Source: JAQVUB01 sp033809415 (GTDB lineage Bacteria; Verrucomicrobiota; Lentisphaeria; Oligosphaerales; Oligosphaeraceae). From it: a stretch of 12,538 nt of DNA. Numbering within the stretch: position 1 is the stretch's first letter; every line of letters starts with the position of its first letter. Positions 1-5,888 of the stretch are shown piece by piece. The stretch covers positions 1 to 12,538 of the forward strand of contig JAPXLT010000124.1 in NCBI GenBank assembly GCA_033809415.1, read 5' to 3'. The notes under the pieces are model-generated. The model searched no databases and had not been told where the DNA came from. It was given only the letters and a program-made list of their open reading frames with translations. A program made the translations under genes and the position numbers.

Positions 1-613
1 GCAACCACTGGTTGCTGACCTCGATGCCCGCCAAACCGGCACGGTAAGGCTCGAGGCGCAGCCCCAGCTCGCCGGCCATGCGCTGTCCGTCGCCAACACT
101 CCCGGTCTTCGGGTAGGAAACCCCGCCGGTGCAAACCAGCACAAAACGCGACTGCATGCGGACTTTCCCGCAGATGATTTCAAACCCGCCGCCTGGAATG
201 GCAGCGATTTTCTGGGCCGGGCAGTTTAGCATCAGCGGCACTTCGAGGTCCCGCAGGCGGTCGGTAAAGCAATGCAGGACGTCATCGGCTTTGCCGGAGC
301 GCGGGTAAATGCGATCCTTCAGCACCGTCGTTGCCAGCCCGCAGCTGCCGAACCATTTCCGCAACACCGCAGGCGGGCATTCCTGCAGAGCCGTGCTTAG
401 AAAGCTGCCGACAGGTTCCCCGTACTCCTGTATTAGAGTCTCCGCCGTTCCGCTATGGCTCAGATTGCAGCGGTTGTTACCGCACAGCAGCAATTTAAGG
501 CCAGGACGGTGGCGGCGCTCGATAAGCAAACCGTTCAGGCCGGCCTCCCCGGCGCAGCAAGCCGCCATCAATCCAGCCGCTCCCGCACCAATAATAATCA
601 CATCGGTATTCAT
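1..613 (-). CDS. BaiN/HI0933-family FAD/NAD(P)-dependent flavoprotein, N-terminal part (cut by window edge)
   Basis: About 204 codons are readable from the ATG at 613-611 to the window edge with no stop, so the C-terminal half is missing. An N-terminal dinucleotide-binding motif, IIIGAGAAGLMAA, spans residues 6-18. A region equivalent to the family's K-L-x-x-G-x-G-R-C-N-x-T-N signature is at residues 40-52 (LKLLLCGNNRCNLSH). GGVSYPKTGSVGDG follows at about 163-176 and matches the conserved GG-x-SYP-x-x-GS-x-GDG block. Members are soluble flavoproteins. Some reduce unsaturated or oxo steroid substrates, but most have no known substrate, so none is assigned. A purine-rich CAGG lies about 8 nt upstream of the start. 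The gene is transcribed away from the UDP-glucuronate decarboxylase gene. The signature has Asn-Asn where many relatives have Gly-Gly or Gly-Lys. Family assignment is firm; function is not. Confidence 0.88.
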   Translation of the reverse strand, partial: MNTDVIIIGAGAAGLMAACCAGEAGLNGLLIERRHRPGLKLLLCGNNRCNLSHSGTAETLIQEYGEPVGSFLSTALQECPPAVLRKWFGSCGLATTVLKDRIYPRSGKADDVLHCFTDRLRDLEVPLMLNCPAQKIAAIPGGGFEIICGKVRMQSRFVLVCTGGVSYPKTGSVGDGQRMAGELGLRLEPYRAGLAGIEVSNQWL

Positions 614-701
614 AAAAAACCTGACTTTGCGTATCAAATATATGCCGCAAGCAATATGGGCTTTCATTCAATATAAGCCGTCAATGAAGCAAGGTGACAG
701 G

Positions 702-772
702 TTTTTACAACGAAAGACACGAACGGACACGAAATTTTCGTGCTTTTTCGTGTGGTTCGTGGTTAAAAAAAA
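702..772. repeat. Intergenic hairpin repeat, copy A (ACGAAA family)
   Basis: A near-palindrome lies in the gap between two divergent genes. The left arm begins TTTTTACAACGAAAGACACG and the right arm ends with TTCGTGGTTAAAAAAAA. The arms meet at CACGAAA/TTTTCGTG (728-742), which gives an almost loop-free stem. Related arms occur at 2610, 3488, 5591, 8141 and 9652. The element lies upstream of both flanking genes, so it is more likely a dispersed repeat than a terminator for either. Confidence 0.85.
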
Positions 773-801
773 GGATTCGCAGAGGAATTGCCTTAATGAT
801 G

Positions 802-810
802 TGCTATATT
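802..810 (+). promoter_or_regulatory. Possible extended -10 promoter element for the UDP-glucuronate decarboxylase gene
   Basis: TGCTATATT fits an extended -10 box (TGn followed by TATATT) and would place a transcript start near 817, about 38 nt before the ATG at 855. No convincing -35 box lies 17 bp upstream. An AAGAAAGG ribosome-binding-like stretch follows at 833-840, at a rather long distance of 14 nt from the ATG. This is a weak sequence-only guess. Confidence 0.25.
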
Positions 811-854
811 TAAGGATTCCGTCGGTTATCTGAAGAAAGGCTGTTACGCGACCT

Positions 855-1820
855 ATGAAATCCTTGACTAGAAAACGTGTGCTGATTACTGGCGGGGCGG
901 GGTTTCTTGGCTCCAATCTGGCGGATCGGCTGATTGCTGCCGGACATGATGTGCTCGTGGCGGATAATTTCTTCACTGGCAGCAAGGATAATATCATTCA
1001 TCTTCTGGGCAATCCGCATTTCGAGCTGCTCCGTCACGATATCACCTTTCCGCTCTATGTCGAGGTCGATGAGATTTACAACCTAGCCTGCCCCGCATCC
1101 CCGATCCATTACCAGTTTGATCCGGTGCAAACCACTAAGACCAGTGTCCATGGTGCCATCAACATGCTCGGCCTGGCAAAACGGGTCAAGGCTAAAATCT
1201 TGCAGGCCTCGACGAGCGAAGTTTACGGCGATCCGGAAGTCCACCCCCAGGTGGAAAGTTATTGGGGTCGAGTCAACTGCATCGGCGTCCGTTCATGCTA
1301 CGATGAAGGGAAACGCTGCGCGGAAACTCTTTTCTTCGATTATTGGCGCCAGCACAAATTGCGCATTAAGGTCATCCGCATTTTCAATACGTATGGACCG
1401 CGGATGCACCCCAACGACGGGCGCGTCGTCTCCAATTTCATCGTACAGGCTTTGCTGAATAAGGATATCACCCTGTATGGTGACGGCAGTCAGACTCGCT
1501 CTTTCTGCTATTGCGATGACCTGATTGATGGCATGATCCGGATGATGGACTCCGAGGATGATTTCACCGGTCCGGTCAACCTTGGCAATCCGGGAGAATT
1601 TTCGATTAGGGAACTGGCCGAAAAAGTCATTGCCATGACTGGTTCCCGTTCGAAGATCGTCTATCAGCCCTTGCCGCAAGACGACCCCAAGCAACGCCGT
1701 CCGGACATCACCCTCGCCAAGGAAAAACTCGGCTGGCAACCGACCATCAACCTGGATGAGGGGCTGAAACGCACCATTGCCTATTTTGATCAACTGCTTA
1801 CAAAAAGAAGAGTTAACTAA
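855..1820 (+). CDS. UDP-glucuronate decarboxylase (UDP-xylose synthase), SDR family
   Basis: The 321-residue protein has the normal length of a soluble bacterial UXS. These NAD-dependent cytoplasmic enzymes convert UDP-glucuronate to UDP-xylose through a 4-keto intermediate. The Rossmann motif TGGAGFLGS is at residues 12-20. NLACPASPIHYQFDP at 76-90 is a characteristic UXS block, and ASTSEVYGDP at 118-127 carries the conserved Ser/Thr and Glu. RSCYDEGKR at 146-154 holds the catalytic Tyr149 and Lys153. RIFNTYGPRM (175-184) and RRPDI (281-285) are also typical. No membrane segment or extra domain is seen. The next gene begins 22 bp after the stop, so the two are probably cotranscribed. The likely role is UDP-xylose supply for surface polysaccharide or glycosylation, although no glycosyltransferase is in the window. 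GDP-mannose dehydratase and dTDP-glucose dehydratase are less likely because the SCYDEGKR block is UXS-specific. Confidence 0.95.
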   Translation: MKSLTRKRVLITGGAGFLGSNLADRLIAAGHDVLVADNFFTGSKDNIIHLLGNPHFELLRHDITFPLYVEVDEIYNLACPASPIHYQFDPVQTTKTSVHGAINMLGLAKRVKAKILQASTSEVYGDPEVHPQVESYWGRVNCIGVRSCYDEGKRCAETLFFDYWRQHKLRIKVIRIFNTYGPRMHPNDGRVVSNFIVQALLNKDITLYGDGSQTRSFCYCDDLIDGMIRMMDSEDDFTGPVNLGNPGEFSIRELAEKVIAMTGSRSKIVYQPLPQDDPKQRRPDITLAKEKLGWQPTINLDEGLKRTIAYFDQLLTKRRVN

Positions 1821-1842
1821 CCAGAGAAAGGAAAATTCAGTC

Positions 1843-2604
1843 ATGGCTTTAATTGCTGCTCAAATGTACACCTTGCGGGACTTCTGCAAAACCCCTGTGG
1901 ACATCGCCAAATCCTGTGCAAAAGTGAAGAAAATGGGGTATGACGGCATCCAGATTTCCGGAATGGGCAAGATCGAGGCGGCGGAAATGAAGAAAATACT
2001 GGATGGGGAAGGCTTGCAGTGCGCGGCGACCCATGTCAGCCTCGATGAGATGGAAAAGGAAACAGCCCGCGTCATCGAGGAACATCAGCTCTGGAATTGC
2101 AAGTATACCGCCATCGGCGGATTTTTCACCGAGGCCTGGAACCGTTCGGTCATTGATAACTTCATCGTGAAATACAATGCCATCGCCAAAAAGTTCGCTG
2201 GGTCCGGCGTCAGCATTGGCTATCACAATCACCACCATGAATTTGCACCGGTTGACGGTCAGCGCCCGATGGATTTGCTGATCAATAACCTGGACCCGGA
2301 AATCTGGATTGAGATCGATACGCACTGGGTAGCCCGCGGTGGCTCCGATCCGGCCGCCTACATCGAGAAGGTCGCCGGGCGGATTCCCTGCGTTCATTTC
2401 AAGGACATGACCATCTCCTTCCCGGAACGGCTTCCCAAAATGTGCGAGATCGGCGATGGGAACCTGCATTGGCACCGGATTGTACAGGCCTGCCGCTATG
2501 CCGGCGTCAGATGGTACATTGTCGAGCGCGACAGCGGAGACCTGGACCCCTTCGACAGCCTCGAACGCAGCTTGTTTAACATGCGGGAAAAAATGGGACT
2601 CTGA
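1843..2604 (+). CDS. Sugar phosphate isomerase/epimerase family protein (xylose-isomerase-like TIM barrel)
   Basis: The 253-residue protein has the size and motif order of the AP-endonuclease-2/xylose-isomerase-like TIM-barrel family (IolE, hydroxypyruvate isomerase and 3-keto-sugar epimerase relatives). Probable metal-site residues lie in GYHNHHHEF (126-134), WIEIDTHW (155-162), VHFKD (184-188) and IVERD (226-230, Glu228). It probably isomerises or epimerises a keto-sugar or inositol derivative in the cytoplasm. No signal peptide is present, and the exact substrate cannot be read from sequence. I chose the ATG at 1843, preceded by AGAAAGGA at a normal distance. An in-frame ATG at 1777 would overlap the upstream gene and add 22 residues unlike the family's N-terminus. 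The 22 bp gap to the upstream gene suggests an operon. Copy B of the repeat family follows 5 bp after the stop. Confidence 0.88.
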   Translation: MALIAAQMYTLRDFCKTPVDIAKSCAKVKKMGYDGIQISGMGKIEAAEMKKILDGEGLQCAATHVSLDEMEKETARVIEEHQLWNCKYTAIGGFFTEAWNRSVIDNFIVKYNAIAKKFAGSGVSIGYHNHHHEFAPVDGQRPMDLLINNLDPEIWIEIDTHWVARGGSDPAAYIEKVAGRIPCVHFKDMTISFPERLPKMCEIGDGNLHWHRIVQACRYAGVRWYIVERDSGDLDPFDSLERSLFNMREKMGL

Positions 2605-2609
2605 TAACA

Positions 2610-2673
2610 TTTTTTAACCACGAAAAAACACGAAAAACACGAAAATTATAGAGTTGTTGCTTTGGCGGAGTAG
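2610..2673 (+). repeat. Intergenic repeat, copy B: single arm plus trailer
   Basis: One arm (TTTTTTAACCACGAAAA then CACGAAAA blocks, 2610-2648) is followed by the trailer TAGAGTTGTTGCTTTGGCGG (2649-2668). The trailer recurs almost unchanged in copy C (3520-3541) and, reverse-complemented, in copy D (about 5760-5783). There is no second arm. The trailer's GGCGGAG end (2664-2670) is well placed as the ribosome binding site of proC, 9 nt before its ATG. Confidence 0.85.
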
Positions 2674-2679
2674 TACGAC

Positions 2680-3474
2680 ATGAATCTGCTTTTTATTGGC
2701 GCCGGGAAAATGGCTTCTGCGCTGGTTGGTGGTTTGCTGAAAAAAAATGTTTTTCCGCATGACACGATCCAGGCCTGCGATATTTCGAGTGCGGCCCGGG
2801 AACAGTTTACCGCCAAGACCGGTCTGCCCTGTGTAGAAAATCCTTCCGCGCTGATTGGCAAGGCCGACGTTCTGATCCTGGCGGTCAAGCCCCAGGTCGC
2901 GCAGGCCGTCGTCAGCAGCCTGCCGCCACGCAAGGATGATGTCCTGATCATCTCGATCTGTGCAGGAATCAGCATCACGAAGCTGAGACAATGGTTTGCC
3001 AGCGGGCGCATTGTCCGGGTCATGCCCAACACTCCCCTTATGGTTGGAATGGGCGCCAGCTGCTATGCCCTCGGCAGCGAATCCGATGAAGCCGGGGCTG
3101 CGCTCACTGACAAGATCTTCAGCGCCCTGGGCAAAGCCTGGAGAGTCTCTGAAGACCTTCTCGATGCCGTCACCGCCATCAGCGGCAGCGGACCCGCCTA
3201 CATGTTTGAATTTGTCGAGGCATTGCGTCTCGCCGGCATGAAACTCGGCTTGCCGGACGAGCTGGCACTCGAGCTGGCAGTGCAAACGATGGCAGGCAGC
3301 GCTGAAATGTTGCAACAGAAGATCGCTTCGCCGGAAGAATTGCGCATTGCAGTGACTTCTCCGGGAGGCACGACTGCCGCCGCGCTGGAGGTGCTCGAAC
3401 AGGCAAATTTCCGTGGCCTGGTCGAGGATTTGACGCGTGCGGCCTGTAAGCGTTCGGCAGAACTCGGGAAATAG
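2680..3474 (+). CDS. proC: Pyrroline-5-carboxylate reductase
   Basis: This cytoplasmic enzyme reduces 1-pyrroline-5-carboxylate to L-proline with NAD(P)H, the last step of proline synthesis. The 264 residues match the family's usual length of about 270. The N-terminal Rossmann motif is FIGAGKMASALVGGLL (5-20), and ILAVKPQ (66-72) and RVMPNTP (113-119) are typical of the family. The C-terminal helical dimerisation domain begins with the signature AISGSGPAYMFEFVEAL (166-182) and contains TSPGGTTAAALEVLE (226-240). The chosen ATG is preceded by GGCGGAG at 2664-2670, a sequence inside repeat copy B. The gene is bounded by repeats on both sides (copies B and C), so its transcriptional link to its neighbours is uncertain. 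Nothing else about the protein is unusual. Confidence 0.97.
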   Translation: MNLLFIGAGKMASALVGGLLKKNVFPHDTIQACDISSAAREQFTAKTGLPCVENPSALIGKADVLILAVKPQVAQAVVSSLPPRKDDVLIISICAGISITKLRQWFASGRIVRVMPNTPLMVGMGASCYALGSESDEAGAALTDKIFSALGKAWRVSEDLLDAVTAISGSGPAYMFEFVEALRLAGMKLGLPDELALELAVQTMAGSAEMLQQKIASPEELRIAVTSPGGTTAAALEVLEQANFRGLVEDLTRAACKRSAELGK

Positions 3475-3487
3475 GACGAAATCAACC

Positions 3488-3543
3488 TTTTTTTGTCCAC
3501 GGAAAACGCGGAAAATTTGTAGAGTTGTTGCTCTGACGGATAG
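3488..3543 (+). repeat. Intergenic repeat, copy C: single arm plus trailer, GTCCACGGAAA subtype
   Basis: The stretch starts with a T run, then GTCCACGGAAAACGCGGAA, then the trailer TAGAGTTGTTGCTCTGACGG (3520-3539). The trailer matches that of copy B except for a few substitutions. The arm has GTCCACGG where most copies have AACCACGA, a subtype it shares with the left arm of copy E. Confidence 0.8.
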
Positions 3544-3587
3544 GATTGCACGCGGATTTGTGATCTGGCCTATTGGTTTCTCCGACT

Positions 3588-3641
3588 GATCGGTCGGATC
3601 GGTCGGATCGGTCGGATCGGTCGGATCGGTCGGATCGGTCG
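3588..3641 (+). repeat. Tandem array of six perfect 9-bp units (GATCGGTCG)
   Basis: Six uninterrupted copies of GATCGGTCG span 54 bp. The array is flanked by short inverted sequences, TTTCTCCGAC (3578-3587) and GTCGGAGAAA (within 3638-3647). It ends about 15 nt before the GGAGG ribosome binding site at 3656-3660 of the downstream SDR gene, so it lies in that gene's leader or core promoter region. In frame it could only encode a low-complexity Thr-Asp-Pro or Asp-Arg-Ser peptide, which I do not consider real. Confidence 0.95.
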
Positions 3642-3667
3642 GAGAAAAAGAAGCCGGAGGATAATAG

Positions 3668-4651
3668 ATGAGTATTTTGGTCACTGGTGGTGCCGGCTTT
3701 ATCGGTTCGCACTTATGCCGGGCTTTGCTGGCCCAGGGCGAGGATGTCCTTGTCATTGATGACCTCTCGACGGGGTCTTATGACAACCTTGCGGAACTCG
3801 AGGACAACAAAAAACTTCGCCTCATTGTGGATAATGTGAATAATGCGGCGCTTGTTGAGGAATGCGTCCGTGAGGTCAGTGCCGTGTATCATCTCGCCTC
3901 TGCGGTCGGTGTGCGCCTGATTATTGATCAGCCGGTGCGCACGATCGAAAGCATTGTCGGCGGTACGGAATCCGTGCTGAAAGCCTGCGCACGTTACCGC
4001 CGCCCCTTCCTGCTGACCTCGACCTCTGAAGTCTATGGGAAAGGCTCGAAAGTCCCTTTCAGTGAAAATGATGATACCGTGATGGGCGCCACCAGCACCA
4101 GGCGTTGGAGCTATGCCTGCGCCAAAGCCTTGGACGAATTCCTCGCCCTAGCACATTGGGTGGAATCCAAACTGCCGGTCATTGTGGTGCGCCTTTTCAA
4201 TACTGTCGGTCCGCGGCAGACTGGACAATACGGCATGGTCGTGCCCAGCTTCGTCAAACAGGCGCTGAAAGGGGAACCGATCACGGTTTATGGCGACGGA
4301 CAGCAAAGCCGCTGCTTCGCGCATGTACAGGATGTCGTCGAAGCACTGCTCGAATTGATGAACTGCCCCAAGGCTCGCGGACAGGTCATCAATGTCGGAA
4401 ACAACCAGGAAATCACGATCCTGGAACTGGCCGAACGCGTGAAGAAAATGACCGGAAGCGCATCGCCAATCGTCAAGATCCCCTACGATCAGGCCTACGG
4501 CGAGGGATTTGACGACATGCGACGGCGGGTGCCTGATTTGAGTAAAGTACACGACTTGATCGGATATCAGCCAAAACGCAACCTGGAGCAGATCATTCGC
4601 GATGTCATTGAAAGTAGGGTGCAGGGGGCAGGGTGCAGGGGGCAGGGTTAG
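3668..4651 (+). CDS. NAD-dependent epimerase/dehydratase (nucleotide-sugar SDR), substrate unknown
   Basis: The 327-residue extended SDR has TGGAGFIGSH at 6-15 for NAD binding, LTSTSEVYG at 116-124, and WSYACAK at 147-153 with catalytic Tyr149 and Lys153. RLFNTVGPRQ (175-184) and VYGDGQQSRCFAHVQD (207-222) are also typical. It probably acts on a UDP- or dTDP-sugar in the cytoplasm. The blocks resemble UDP-glucose 4-epimerase and UDP-glucuronate decarboxylase relatives, but the SCYDEGK block of a true UXS is absent, so no substrate is assigned. The start is strongly supported by GGAGG ending 7 nt upstream. The upstream leader carries the 9-bp array. The last 11 codons (from Arg317) are written by the TGCAGGG-type heptamer repeat, giving a Gly/Gln-rich tail that the family does not normally have. 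The insertion probably replaced the native C-terminus. Confidence 0.9.
   Translation: MSILVTGGAGFIGSHLCRALLAQGEDVLVIDDLSTGSYDNLAELEDNKKLRLIVDNVNNAALVEECVREVSAVYHLASAVGVRLIIDQPVRTIESIVGGTESVLKACARYRRPFLLTSTSEVYGKGSKVPFSENDDTVMGATSTRRWSYACAKALDEFLALAHWVESKLPVIVVRLFNTVGPRQTGQYGMVVPSFVKQALKGEPITVYGDGQQSRCFAHVQDVVEALLELMNCPKARGQVINVGNNQEITILELAERVKKMTGSASPIVKIPYDQAYGEGFDDMRRRVPDLSKVHDLIGYQPKRNLEQIIRDVIESRVQGAGCRGQG
4617..4647 (+). repeat. G-rich heptamer repeat at the 3' end of the SDR gene
   Basis: Four heptamers alternate between GGGTGCA and GGGGGCA, followed by a partial GGG. They cover the last codons of the preceding gene, whose TAG stop falls at 4649-4651. The same heptamer family occurs in opposite orientation at 4794-4868, so the two tracts could pair across about 150 bp. 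Confidence 0.9.
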
Positions 4652-4686
4652 TGGCGAGTGGAAGGGTGCAGGTTTAAAAAGTGGCG

Positions 4687-4701
4687 CAACCGTCCCGGTT
4701 G
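4687..4701. repeat. Small perfect inverted repeat CAACCG-TCC-CGGTTG
   Basis: A 6-bp stem with a 3-nt loop lies 35 bp after the SDR stop codon. It could form a hairpin, but no T run follows on either strand, so a factor-independent terminator is not well supported. It lies within a cluster of several unrelated repeats (4617-4868). Confidence 0.5.
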
Positions 4702-4740
4702 TGATGGTGCCTTTAGTCTACCACGCTTGAATGTTCCATA

Positions 4741-4758
4741 GTGGACATGGTGGACATG
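4741..4758 (+). repeat. Two direct copies of a 9-bp unit (GTGGACATG)
   Basis: GTGGACATG is repeated twice without a gap. The partial flank TAGTGGACATGG suggests a longer array elsewhere in the genome. It lies in the gap between the SDR gene and the small secreted protein gene (4652-4987), which holds only repeats and AT-rich DNA and no gene that I can support. Confidence 0.6.
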
Positions 4759-4793
4759 GCACGGACGTTTATCCTACGAACCCATCCCCGCAC

Positions 4794-4868
4794 CCCTTCA
4801 CCCTTCACCCTTCACCCTGCACCCTTCACCCTTCACCCTTCACCCTGCACCCTGCCCCCGCACCCTGT
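4794..4868 (+). repeat. C-rich heptamer array (CCCTTCA / CCCTGCA)
   Basis: Eight consecutive heptamers run CCCTTCA three times, CCCTGCA once, then the same set again (4794-4849). A degenerate tail rich in CCCTGC and CCCGCA follows to 4868. The array is the reverse complement in type of the G-rich tract at 4617-4647. A 120-bp AT-richer stretch separates it from the next gene's ribosome binding site. Confidence 0.93.
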
Positions 4869-4987
4869 TATATTAGTTTCTCGTTAAATCGACTGGAAAA
4901 ATGCATTTTACGGGTTACTTTTATATATGTTCTGATTGATTCAGGTCTGACATTCACTTTTTGTGTTACATTGAGGAGGTTTTTACG

Positions 4988-5503
4988 ATGAAAAAAATGT
5001 TTCTGGGGCTAGGGTTGTTTTTGCTTTGCTGTGTATCTGTTCATGCCTTCAATACGTCTGCTTTGCAGATCAGTATTTGGGCGCCGAAGACCCAGCTGGT
5101 TCCTGATTACATTGACGTATCCGGTTTAAAGCTCAATCTCCCGTATGGCAGCAACCAGAATATGGCCGGCTTGGACTTGGGCCTGGTTTCAATCAATGGC
5201 AATACTGCCGCATTGCAGGTTAACCTCTTCAATCGCGCCTCTGAATATTTTGCCGGATTGCAACTCGGACTGGTCAATGTGGCCGGCGCTTCCAACGGTG
5301 CCAGCATCGGCTTTTTCAATTCCACGGAAAACATCTCGCGCGGACTGGATTTTGCACTGGTCAATACCTCGCTCGAACATCGCGGCATCCAAGTTGGAAT
5401 AGTCAATTATACGGAATTCCTGACCGGATTGCAAGTCGGACTGATCAATATTGTGACCAAATCAACCGTACCTTTCTTCCCGATCATCAATTTCTGCTTC
5501 TGA
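4988..5503 (+). CDS. Small secreted GLQxGLxN-repeat protein (LA_2272-like surface repeat family)
   Basis: The 171-residue protein starts with a clear signal peptide: MKK, a hydrophobic core (about residues 4-17), and a probable cleavage after VHA (residue 20). The mature part contains degenerate repeats of about 20 residues centred on G-L-x-x-G-L-V-N. Examples are AGLDLGLVSINGN, AGLQLGLVNVAG, RGIQVGIVNYTE and TGLQVGLINIVT, and the protein ends in PFFPIINFCF. This pattern fits the LA_2272-type surface repeat proteins seen in Leptospira and PVC bacteria, whose role is unknown. It is probably exported to the periplasm or outer surface; there is no lipobox-like sequence at the cleavage site that I trust. 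GAGGAGG at about 4974-4980 fixes the ATG at 4988; an in-frame ATG at 4961 is rejected because it precedes that site. A hairpin terminator follows, so the gene is probably expressed alone. Confidence 0.8.
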   Translation: MKKMFLGLGLFLLCCVSVHAFNTSALQISIWAPKTQLVPDYIDVSGLKLNLPYGSNQNMAGLDLGLVSINGNTAALQVNLFNRASEYFAGLQLGLVNVAGASNGASIGFFNSTENISRGLDFALVNTSLEHRGIQVGIVNYTEFLTGLQVGLINIVTKSTVPFFPIINFCF

Positions 5504-5533
5504 TTCGCAATTTCAGTGCATGATTTTTCCTCC

Positions 5534-5566
5534 AAGACCGCAGCCGAGTCATACCGCTGCGGTCTT
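5534..5566 (+). terminator. Probable intrinsic terminator after the small secreted protein gene
   Basis: AAGACCGCAGC (5534-5544) pairs perfectly with GCTGCGGTCTT (5556-5566) across an 11-nt loop. It lies 30 bp after the stop codon. The tail that follows (CTCGTCTCTG) is pyrimidine-rich but not a true T run, so termination efficiency is uncertain. Confidence 0.7.
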
Positions 5567-5590
5567 CTCGTCTCTGCATACCCCCCGTCT

Positions 5591-5833
5591 AAAAAGTTTT
5601 TAACCGCGAAAAGCACGAAAAAACACGAACTATTTCCGCGTTTTTCAGTGGGTTGTAGTCGCGATGCCGACGCCGGCGAGCCGCCGGCGCTCCATATCGC
5701 CTCCGACGCAATTGCGTAAAGCCGACCTAGGCACACAAGAATTTTGCCAGAGCAAGCTCATTCGTCAAAGCAGCAACCCTATAAAAATTTTTCGTGCCTT
5801 TTCGTGTGGCTCGTGGTTAAAAAAAAACTTTTT
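5591..5833. repeat. Complete MITE-like element, copy D: terminal inverted repeats around a GC-rich core
   Basis: The left end reads AAAAAGTTTTTAACCGCG followed by CACGAAAA-type blocks (to about 5630). The right end reads TTCGTGCCTTTTCGTG then GGTTAAAAAAAAACTTTTT (to 5833), the near reverse complement. Between them lie a GC-rich palindromic core and, next to the right arm, the reverse-complemented trailer also seen in copies B and C (AGCAGCAACCCTATA at 5769-5783). It is about 243 bp, has no coding potential of note and is preceded by the terminator at 5534-5566. It fills most of the 385-bp gap between genes (5504-5888). Confidence 0.75.
5671..5689. repeat. GC-rich palindromic core of copy D
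   Basis: CGCCGGCG, itself a palindrome, occurs twice separated by AGC. Flanking GCGAT (5661-5665) and ATCGC (5696-5700) extend the possible stem. It resembles REP-type extragenic palindromes in structure. Confidence 0.7.
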
Positions 5834-5888
5834 GGACACGCTCTACATCCTTGCATCACTTCCTTCAACTCGATAGGAAACAGCCGCC

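Noticed and set aside
309..833. Plus-strand open frame opposite the flavoprotein gene
   Set aside because: It overlaps the minus-strand BaiN-family gene and runs into repeat copy A; its composition is low-complexity and unlike a protein.
1777..1842. Upstream in-frame start for the sugar isomerase
   Set aside because: It would overlap the 3' end of the UDP-glucuronate decarboxylase gene, and the extra residues do not look like the family; the ATG at 1843 has a good ribosome binding site.
2614..3756. Long minus-strand open frame of 380 codons opposite proC and through the 9-bp array
   Set aside because: It is antisense to a clearly real proC, includes a Thr-Asp-Pro repeat translated from the 9-bp array, and has no family-like sequence.
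855..4651. A complete nucleotide-sugar biosynthesis operon from the UXS gene through the second SDR gene
   Set aside because: proC sits in the middle, repeats separate it from both neighbours, and no glycosyltransferase, dehydrogenase or polymerase gene is present.
3588..4868. CRISPR array for the 9-bp and 7-bp repeats
   Set aside because: The units are directly adjacent with no spacers and there are no cas genes; these are simple tandem repeats.
4731..4991. Open frame giving a Pro/Thr/His-rich peptide
   Set aside because: Its middle is only the translation of the CCCTTCA heptamers, and it ends over the ribosome binding site and start of the next gene.
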